Shown here in pieces: positions 25,192 through 32,109 of a stretch of DNA of 46,839 bases. A program made the position numbers and the translations under genes. The notes under the pieces are model-generated. The model was not told where the DNA came from. It saw only the letters and a program-made list of their open reading frames with translations, and did not search any database. How positions within the stretch are numbered: the stretch's first letter is position 1; each line of letters opens with the position of its first letter. Origin of the DNA: Planctomycetota bacterium (GTDB lineage: Bacteria > Planctomycetota > Planctomycetia > Gemmatales > Gemmataceae); contig JAKBCS010000026.1 of assembly GCA_021807595.1 (NCBI GenBank), positions 1 through 46,839 on the forward strand, read 5' to 3'.

Positions 25192-27318
25192 CTATGCGAC
25201 TCCGTTACTTGGCGGGGGAGACGTTAGCAAGCCGGTAAGAATGTGCGGATCGGCGGGTTTGACAAGGTGGTGATCGAAGCCGGCCTCAAGGGAGCGACGG
25301 ACATCCTCCGCTTGACCGTAGCCGGTCAGAGCCACGAGCAGCGGACGCGGCGCGAGATTCATGGCGCGAAGACGACGTGCCACCTCGAAGCCATCCAGCC
25401 CGGGCAGGCCAATGTCGAGCAGAACGACTTCCGGCTGAAACTTCTCGGCCTCGACGAGTCCTTCTTGTCCATCGAAACACAGTCGCGCTATGTGGCCGCT
25501 CATCTCCATCAACATGCCCAGGCTGCGGGCGGCGTCGGCGTTGTCGTCCACAATCAACACTCGCCGGCGAGGCAACTTGCTCGAAGTTGCCGTCACTTGA
25601 GGCGGCACCGCCACGGACTCATCGTCGTGCAAAGCGGGCAGATGCACGACGAACTCGCTGCCGCGATTCGGGCCCTCGCTGAAAGCCTCCACGTGCCCGC
25701 CGTGCATTTCGACGATCTTGTGAACCAGCGTCAGCCCGATGCCCAGGCCGCCTTGCGAACGATCCAGCGAACGATCCACCTGGGTAAACAGCTCGAAGAT
25801 CGACGACAACATCTCCGAGGGGATGCCGACACCGTTGTCGCGCACACCTATTCGGATCGTGTCGTGCCGGCACTCCGCGCCCAGGTGGATTTGACCGCCT
25901 TCTTCGGTATATTTGGCGGCATTATTGAGCAAATTGCCGATCACCTGCGCCAGGCGCACGGGATCGGCGCGCGCCTTCAACGGCGCGGGAGCCAAGGCGA
26001 TCGTCAATTGATGTTTGCGCGCGTCGAGAATCGGTCGATTCGTTTCCACGGCTCGAGAGATGACGGCGGTCACGTCCACCGTCTCCATCTTCAAATGAAT
26101 CTTGCCTCGCGTGATGCGCGACAGATCGAGGAGATCGTCTACCAGGCGCACCAGTTGATGGACTTGGCGGTCGATCATGTCGTGCAGGGCCTGCGTGTCG
26201 GAGTCTTGGGAATGGTTCAGGCGCAGCAACTGAATGGCGTTGCGGATGGGTGCCAGGGGATTGCGTAGCTCGTGGGCGAGCATGGAGAGGAATTCGTTTT
26301 TGTGCCGGTTGGCCTCTTGGACGTTGCGATAGAGGCGAGCGTTGTCCAGCGCGCTGGCGGCGCGGGCGGCGAGGTCTTCGGCCAAGGCCAAATCGGAGGG
26401 GGTATATCGGCGACCGGACGGTCCCATGCCCAATGTCAACACTCCGAGTGCGCGTTCTCGGGCCAACAGAGGCAACAGCACGAGCGAGTGGAGGTCGAAA
26501 CGCGGCGATGACTCGAGAGAATGGCGTTGGCTCGAGAGAATGGAAACGCCGGGGGGTAGGTCGGCTCTATATTCCAACTTGCCCGATTCCAATACACGAT
26601 GAATCGCCTGAACCAGGCGCGGATGCAACTCTTCCGGCGCGGCGATCGACGCGGTGCAAGTCCCGTAGCGCGAGTCGGACCAAGCCAATTCGGTCTGTCG
26701 CGGCCGGCCGCATTCGTCCACCGAGGTGATGGCGCTGACATCGCCCAAATAGGGAACCGGCAATCGCGGCAGGCCGCGCAGCGTCGCCTCGTAATCGAGT
26801 GAGCTAGACAACACTCTGCTGGCTTCGGCGAGGAATGTCGAACGGCGCGTGGCCTCCTCGGCGGCGGCGCGGGCGGCCTGCTCGCGCGCCAGCGCCACAC
26901 GCTCGTCGGCCTGACGCTGAACCTGTTGCGTCTTACGGTAAAGATCGACGAAGACTCGCACCTTGGAGCGCAAGATCTCCGGAACGATGGGCGAGAGAAT
27001 GTAGTCCACCGCGCCCATTGAGTAGCCCTGCGCGGTGTGCATTTCGTCGGCGAACGCGGTGATGAAAATGATGGGCGTGTGCGCGGACTTGCGGCGTTGG
27101 CGTATCAAGGCCGCCGTCTCGAAACCCGTCATCCCCGGCATGTTGACATCGAGAAGAATGACGGCGAAATCGGCCGCCAACACCAGACGCAGCGCCTCCA
27201 ACCCGGAGTTCGCTTTGACGACATTCTGGCCTAGCTCCTCAAGAATGGTTTCCAGAGCGAGCAATTTTTCCGGCAAATCGTCGACAATCAGAATGTTGAT
27301 TTTATCCTCGGACTCCAT
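25192..27318 (-). CDS. Hybrid sensor histidine kinase (REC-GAF-HisKA-HATPase-REC)
   Basis: A 708-residue soluble signalling protein. Order: an N-terminal receiver (residues 7-125, phospho-acceptor Asp57 in LLDVNMPGMTG), a coiled linker (130-170), a GAF-like sensor (about 185-330), a HisKA domain with His349 in SMLAHELRNPLAPI, a HATPase domain with the N box NLLNNAAKYTEEGG, the G1 box GVRDNGVGIP and the G2 box GGLGIGLTLV, and a C-terminal receiver (about 590-705, VLIVDDNADAARSLG, LLDIGLPGLDG). In the first receiver the usual Lys before Pro is Ser109 (DYILSP). It has no transmembrane segment, so input is cytosolic or comes through the first receiver. No cognate regulator adjoins it. Its upstream region is occupied by a direct repeat and the Shedu-like cassette. 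Confidence 0.93.
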   Translation of the reverse strand: MESEDKINILIVDDLPEKLLALETILEELGQNVVKANSGLEALRLVLAADFAVILLDVNMPGMTGFETAALIRQRRKSAHTPIIFITAFADEMHTAQGYSMGAVDYILSPIVPEILRSKVRVFVDLYRKTQQVQRQADERVALAREQAARAAAEEATRRSTFLAEASRVLSSSLDYEATLRGLPRLPVPYLGDVSAITSVDECGRPRQTELAWSDSRYGTCTASIAAPEELHPRLVQAIHRVLESGKLEYRADLPPGVSILSSQRHSLESSPRFDLHSLVLLPLLARERALGVLTLGMGPSGRRYTPSDLALAEDLAARAASALDNARLYRNVQEANRHKNEFLSMLAHELRNPLAPIRNAIQLLRLNHSQDSDTQALHDMIDRQVHQLVRLVDDLLDLSRITRGKIHLKMETVDVTAVISRAVETNRPILDARKHQLTIALAPAPLKARADPVRLAQVIGNLLNNAAKYTEEGGQIHLGAECRHDTIRIGVRDNGVGIPSEMLSSIFELFTQVDRSLDRSQGGLGIGLTLVHKIVEMHGGHVEAFSEGPNRGSEFVVHLPALHDDESVAVPPQVTATSSKLPRRRVLIVDDNADAARSLGMLMEMSGHIARLCFDGQEGLVEAEKFQPEVVLLDIGLPGLDGFEVARRLRAMNLAPRPLLVALTGYGQAEDVRRSLEAGFDHHLVKPADPHILTGLLTSPPPSNGVA

Positions 27319-27336
27319 GAAGGTTTAGTCTATCAG

Positions 27337-27362
27337 CCTTCGTTGCGTCCTTACAGTCCGAA
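27337..27362. repeat. Direct repeat flanking the Shedu-like cassette, left
   Basis: The 26-nt sequence beginning CCTTCGTTGCGTCCTTACAG is repeated in the same orientation at 28146-28171 with 24 of 26 bases identical. It lies 18 bases upstream of the kinase start codon. Confidence 0.7.
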
Positions 27363-27405
27363 AACTGCGGTGGCTCCCGCAGGCGGGGGGGTTATCGGAT
27401 CGGCC

Positions 27406-28065
27406 CTAAGCCCGGCGTGGTCGAAGGAGATTCCACCTCGACCGCGGCTGCGTAAAATTCGTATTCTCCTTTTTTAGGTCGTCGTGCAGCCGATCGAAGG
27501 TTCTGCACGTAACCGTGTTTGAATCGATCAGAACCTTGTTGGTCCGCCAAGTCAAGCGACGCCGCTTCGAGTCATCGAGTTCCGCGTCCCGCCCCATCGC
27601 GAGCAAACTTGCGAATGTGAGTTCCTGATCGCCAAACCTATCCCGAAATTCCCTGCGGTTCGCACCGTCTGCAAATGCGTAGAACCAATCCACGATTTGG
27701 CTGAACGCCTACTCGAACCTCGAACTCCATTCGGGGTTCTTGCGTCGCTGTTTTTTGAACAAGACCCCTTCTTGTCCTGGCTCGAACTCGACAACGCAAA
27801 ATCTCCCAGCTGTTTTGCTTCTCAGCAAGATATCAGCCCTGAAGTTGCCGCCGATGTCGAATTCATAACACACTTCGGTAGCGACCGCGATGTTGAGATA
27901 GAGCGTACCGCTGTATGCGGTAAGACGCTTCCTAGCCTTAAAAAAAGGGGTAATCTCATCCCCTTCAGAGAGGTTAAACTTGGATTTTACAAGCCCCCTA
28001 AATGCTTCTAGCCCCCTCCGAAAAGTCGCTGGGGAGGACTGGACGGACTCAAGGATACTCGCCAT
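27406..28065 (-). pseudogene. Shedu-like DUF4263 nuclease gene with an internal stop
   Basis: Shedu (SduA) proteins are anti-phage nucleases of the PD-(D/E)xK type. The first 118 codons (28065-27712) give a DUF4263-like N-terminal part: ATEVCYEFDIGGNFRADILL, then FCVVEFEPGQEGVLFKK and RKNPEWSSRFE. A TAG follows at 27711-27709. The same frame then continues AFSQIVDWFYAFADG, FRDRFGDQELTFASLLAMGR and RRRLTWRTNKVLIDSNTV to 27406, the expected family C-terminus (FSQIVDW, IGRD, RRRLxWR). So one nonsense change splits a 219-residue product. Candidate active-site residues are Asp78 and Glu93/Glu95; the usual Lys of ExK is Glu. The stretch is visibly less GC-rich than its surroundings and lies between direct repeats, suggesting acquisition. 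No partner defence gene is present. Confidence 0.75.
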
Positions 28066-28145
28066 TACCTACCCTTCTTCCCTCCTGAGATATGCGAAAC
28101 ATCGGCCGAACGGTCTAGTCATCGCCAAGGGGAGCTTCTCGCAAC

Positions 28146-28171
28146 CCTTCGTTGGGTCCTTACAGGCCGAA
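28146..28171. repeat. Direct repeat flanking the Shedu-like cassette, right
   Basis: The 26-nt counterpart of 27337-27362 (begins CCTTCGTTGGGTCCTTACAG). It lies 21 bases past the stop of the patatin gene. The two copies enclose about 780 bp containing only the Shedu-like gene. Confidence 0.7.
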
Positions 28172-28192
28172 TTCCATCGAAGTCGGCGTTCC

Positions 28193-29398
28193 TCACGGGC
28201 ATCCCCGGATCTCGCTGCCGTCGCGCGGCTTGGACTCCTCGCCCGGTTCTTCGCCCGGCGATGTGGTGCGCCAAGAGGAACCGCGTGCTCCGTAGCGATA
28301 ACCCGTCTCGAACAGTTGCCGCGCATGTTTGGGATAGAGATTGGTCAGACTCGGCGGTTCGCCGCGATAGTCTTGTGGCACGGCAAGGAGATGGAAGCGC
28401 GTGCCGCCGAGCAAACAGAGCGAATGCAACCGGGCGATGTCGGCGCGCGTCAGTGCTTCAAAGATAGCCGTCACCGATGGTTTGAGGCGGCAAATCGCGC
28501 TTTTGGGAACCCGCACCGGCTCGGAATAGAGTTTGCGACTCGTGAGGACGTAGAGGTCGCCGCCGGATGGGCAATCGCCGAGAGGAACGAAAGGCGGCAG
28601 CGCCATAGCCACCGATCCGGCGTCGCAGTGTTCCTCTCGATGAAAGCGACCGTCGATCTCGACCTCGAAGGGCACAGGTGGAAACGCACCCGGCCACGAG
28701 ACGGCGGCCAGCAGCACCTTGCGAACTCGGTCGTCGGCGTCGGGCCTTCCACTAGATGCCACGGCTCCCACGTCCCAGACGACGAGACGGCGCGTTTCCA
28801 GGTTCATGGTGCCGACGAAAAATCGTCGGCCCGCCGCGTGCGCCTGGCGTAGATCGGCCATGAACTCGTCGTCGTAGATGTGCTGAAAGAGTCTCTCCGC
28901 CGGTTTGGCCGTGCCGAACGCCCCGTGTCGCAACATGCACTCGACCGGACGAAACTTAAACAAATCGTCCGTCTTCACCGTCAGGATCAGATGTTGAAGG
29001 CGCAGGTCGTATTTGGGACCGAGGAAGGCAAACGCTCCGATTAACGATCCACTACTGATACCCGTGACGCGATCGAACTCGGGGCGCGTACCCAACGCCG
29101 ACCATCCGACCAACACTCCAGCGGTAAAGGGCGCGCCCGCCACCCCGCCGGAGAGGGCGAGCATCTGCATGGGGCGGGAGCCGGAAGCGGGCGTGGGCAT
29201 CGGCAAGGGAGCGGACGCGCCTTCGCCGGTCGGCGTCTCGGCGGGACGATAACACGTCCGCGTCAACACCGAAGCGTCCTCGGTCGGAGCGAGGTTGGCG
29301 CACGGACAAGCGCTGCAGCCGATCAAGCCCACCCCGAACGGGAGGAGGAGAACTCCACTCCGCGCGAGGAAGGCAAGGAGGCGGATTGCGGAACCCAT
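28193..29398 (-). CDS. Patatin-like phospholipase, lipoprotein
   Basis: A 401-residue acyl hydrolase of the patatin family. The N-terminus is a lipoprotein signal (LLLPFGVGLIGCSAC; lipidated Cys near 28), so the protein is probably anchored in a membrane facing the periplasm. The patatin core shows the glycine-rich oxyanion segment LALSGGVAGAPFTAGVL (about 80-96), the nucleophile elbow GISSG with Ser115, and a candidate catalytic Asp in HCDAGSVAMALP (the family usually has DGG/DGA). It likely cleaves phospholipid acyl chains. The ATG at 29398 has AGGAGG immediately upstream. Confidence 0.88.
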   Translation of the reverse strand: MGSAIRLLAFLARSGVLLLPFGVGLIGCSACPCANLAPTEDASVLTRTCYRPAETPTGEGASAPLPMPTPASGSRPMQMLALSGGVAGAPFTAGVLVGWSALGTRPEFDRVTGISSGSLIGAFAFLGPKYDLRLQHLILTVKTDDLFKFRPVECMLRHGAFGTAKPAERLFQHIYDDEFMADLRQAHAAGRRFFVGTMNLETRRLVVWDVGAVASSGRPDADDRVRKVLLAAVSWPGAFPPVPFEVEIDGRFHREEHCDAGSVAMALPPFVPLGDCPSGGDLYVLTSRKLYSEPVRVPKSAICRLKPSVTAIFEALTRADIARLHSLCLLGGTRFHLLAVPQDYRGEPPSLTNLYPKHARQLFETGYRYGARGSSWRTTSPGEEPGEESKPRDGSEIRGCP

Positions 29399-29731
29399 TC
29401 CTCCTAGTCCTCCCTACTTGGCGAAAAAGTGCTATCGCGCGCAGTTCGGCAGCGCGATTGCGAGCGGTTACGATCCTTTTGTTCGGTTGTACGTAGGAAA
29501 TGACTTGAAAGATCCCATCGGCGCGACCCAGAGAAAGGAGTGAAAAATCGAAGAAGGCGAGCGAGTTGGCGAGCCGTCACCCTTGAAGAATTTCCGTAAG
29601 CAAGGCGATTTTTTTGGCAGTGCCGATAAGAACCCTCATCTTGGCAAGCGGGATAAGGCGTCCCACAATAAAGTGGGGCTTGGAACCGGCGGCTGAGGCG
29701 GCTGGGTATCTCCTAGAGGCGAGGTGTCTTC
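29399..29731. other. Divergent intergenic region
   Basis: About 330 bases between the patatin gene and the DUF4159 gene. A weak candidate promoter reads right: TTGGCA at 29641-29646 and CACAAT at 29664-29669, spacing 17 nt. A small CCCAC/GTGGG inverted repeat lies at 29662-29677. No gene is seen. Confidence 0.4.
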
Positions 29732-32068
29732 ATGCGCAATCGTATGCCGATGGTGTTCGTTCTCATCCTATTGGCAACGACGACCACAGGGGTGCGCGGA
29801 GACGATCCGTTGGTCGAGAGGGTAAAGACGGCCATCCATCGCGGCAAGGGATACTTGATTGGCAAACAGCGCGACAACGGCGGCTGGGAGATCAGCGCCG
29901 GCGACGTGAATCATCGCGGCGGCGCGACCAGTCTCGCGTTGCTCGCCCTGCTTACGGCCGGACAAGATCCGAAGAGTGAAACCATCAAAAAAGGACTGAA
30001 CTATTTGCGCGAGATCCAGTCCGGCGAAACCTACGTCGTCGGCTTGCAGACGATGGTATTCGCTCAGTTCGCCGGCCAGGATGAATATCGCAAACTGGTC
30101 GAACGCAACGTCCAATGGTTGACCGATTCGCAGACCGACACCGGCTGGGGTTATCACAAAGGCGGCGTTCCCAGCGACAACTCGAACACGCAATACGCCC
30201 TCCTCGGTCTGCATGCGGCCCTCGAAGCCGGGGTGAAAGTCAAACCGGAAGCCCTGATGCGCATTCGCAAATTCATGCTCGATTCGCAAACGGGCGGGGG
30301 TTGGGGATACAAGCAAGGTGTGGCGGCCAGTATGACCATGTCTTGTGCCGGGCTGAGCAATTTGATGATTACCGGCATGGATCTCGACCTCGGCAAGCAG
30401 AAGATGGTGGACGGAGTGGTTCGGGACTGCGGGAAGTACGACGATAATGTTCCTGTCGCCCAAGCGCTGGCTTGGATCGGCAGCCGATTCCCAGCAGAGG
30501 TTCGTGCCGATAACATTCAGGGTTCCGCCGGTGCCGTTCCGTTCTACGGCTTGTACGGAGTCGAACGCACGGGTCGTCTGACGGGTCGCCGATTCTTCGG
30601 CGGACACGATTGGTACGAGATCGGCTGTCGCTATTTGGTCGATAGTCAGCAGGGCGACGACTCGTGGCAGCGGAACGGATTGGACGGTCCTCCGATCATC
30701 GCCACCAGTTTCGCACTGTTATTTTTGGCCAAGGGGCGCACGCCGGTCTTGCTGACCAAACTGGCTTATGGTCCCTCCGGCTACCAAGGCTGGAACAACA
30801 AGCACCACGACGCCCGCCGCATCGTCGAGTTTTCCAGCAAGGAATTGTTCAAGAAGATGCCCTTGGCCTGGCAAATCTTCGATGTGCGCGACGGTGCCTT
30901 GGCCGAGACGGCGGCGGAGCGAAGGCAATTGGCCGGCGAATTGTTGCCCGCGCCTCTGGTCTATCTCAACGGTCACGGCGACGCTCGTATCGGCGACCGT
31001 GAAGCCGACATCCTCAAGCACTACATCGAGAACGGCGGCTTCGTGCTGGCCGAGGCGTGCTGCGGCGATGAAGCCTTTCGCCGTCAATTCGAGCAGCTGA
31101 TCGAAAAGATTCTCCCTGGAAGCGAGTTGAAACCGCTGCCGAACGATCACCCGATCTGGACGGCGTCGGGTAAGTTCCTGGTGACGCCTAACAAGCCGTT
31201 CCCACTGTACGGCGTTCAGCACGGTTGTAAGTGGGCGGCCGTGTTCAGTCCCAAACCGATGGCCTACTATTGGGAGGCCAATGATACCAAATCGCCGGAG
31301 GGCAAGGCGGCGTTCGAGTTGGCGGCGAACATCGTGGCTTATGCCACCGGCCTGGAACCGCCGCAACCGCGACTGACGCAAATCCTCATTCCGCGCGACG
31401 ATGTGAAAGAGCGCGTCCGCCGCGGTTTTTTGAAGGTCGGTCAACTTCGCTATGTTCCGGCCGGTGGAGGCGATTGGCGACCCGCGCCCAAGGCTATGCG
31501 CAATCTCATGGGCGAGATGCGTAAATCCGGAATCGATGTCGTCTTGGAGACGGCCGAGGTGTATCCCTCTCGCGCCAATATCCTCGATTATCGTTTTCTG
31601 TACATGCACGGACGCTCCGGCTTCAGCGAAAGCCCCAAAGATCTCGACCATCTGCGCTTCAACCTGATGTCCGGCGGTTTGTTGTTGGCCGACGCCTGCT
31701 GCGGCTCGACGGCCTTCGACGCTGCTTTTCGCAAATTCATGGAGACGCTGTGGAAAGAAGAGAAAGTGAAATGGGAACCGATCCCGCCGTCCGACGAATT
31801 ATTCGGCGCGGAATTGAACGGAAAGGCGATTCGTAAGGTTCGCTGTCGCCGGCGGAAGGAAGACGGCAAGGGAGTGGACCCGGAGTATCGAAATTTGGCC
31901 CCGGCTCTGGAAGGCATCAAGTACAAGGGGCGCTGGGTCGTCATCTACAGCAAGTACGATCTCGGCTGCGCGTTGGAGCGGCATACCTCTTCGGATTGCC
32001 TGGGACACGATTACGAGAGCGCCGTGCGTTTGGGGCGAGCGGCGGTGTTGTATGCGCTGAAACGATAA
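29732..32068 (+). CDS. Secreted protein: terpene-cyclase-like toroid plus two DUF4159 domains
   Basis: A 778-residue exported protein. A signal peptide (VFVLILLATTTTGVRG) leads into an alpha/alpha-toroid of squalene-cyclase type, about residues 30-330, marked by recurring motifs QRDNGGWEI, DTGWGYHKGG, GGGWGYKQG and SQQGDDSWQRNG. Two DUF4159 domains follow: one near 345-545 (GYQGWNNKHHDARRIVEF; EACCGDEAF) and one near 560-775 (LRYVPAGGGDWRPAPKAM; DACCGSTAF). Both end in a CCG-containing loop at the same relative place, indicating internal duplication. DUF4159 folds resemble a class I glutamine-amidotransferase-like or ThuA-like domain, but the function is unknown. The canonical cyclase DxDD acid motif is not seen, so it is probably not a cyclase. 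A GAGG lies about 10 nt before the ATG. Confidence 0.88.
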   Translation: MRNRMPMVFVLILLATTTTGVRGDDPLVERVKTAIHRGKGYLIGKQRDNGGWEISAGDVNHRGGATSLALLALLTAGQDPKSETIKKGLNYLREIQSGETYVVGLQTMVFAQFAGQDEYRKLVERNVQWLTDSQTDTGWGYHKGGVPSDNSNTQYALLGLHAALEAGVKVKPEALMRIRKFMLDSQTGGGWGYKQGVAASMTMSCAGLSNLMITGMDLDLGKQKMVDGVVRDCGKYDDNVPVAQALAWIGSRFPAEVRADNIQGSAGAVPFYGLYGVERTGRLTGRRFFGGHDWYEIGCRYLVDSQQGDDSWQRNGLDGPPIIATSFALLFLAKGRTPVLLTKLAYGPSGYQGWNNKHHDARRIVEFSSKELFKKMPLAWQIFDVRDGALAETAAERRQLAGELLPAPLVYLNGHGDARIGDREADILKHYIENGGFVLAEACCGDEAFRRQFEQLIEKILPGSELKPLPNDHPIWTASGKFLVTPNKPFPLYGVQHGCKWAAVFSPKPMAYYWEANDTKSPEGKAAFELAANIVAYATGLEPPQPRLTQILIPRDDVKERVRRGFLKVGQLRYVPAGGGDWRPAPKAMRNLMGEMRKSGIDVVLETAEVYPSRANILDYRFLYMHGRSGFSESPKDLDHLRFNLMSGGLLLADACCGSTAFDAAFRKFMETLWKEEKVKWEPIPPSDELFGAELNGKAIRKVRCRRRKEDGKGVDPEYRNLAPALEGIKYKGRWVVIYSKYDLGCALERHTSSDCLGHDYESAVRLGRAAVLYALKR

Positions 32069-32109
32069 TCCCCGACCCCCCGGATTGTGGGAGGAGACAG
32101 CCGTCCGCG

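Noticed and set aside
27709-27711. Reading the TAG in the Shedu-like gene as pyrrolysine
   Set aside because: Nothing in the window supports pyrrolysine decoding, and a plain nonsense mutation or sequence error is simpler.
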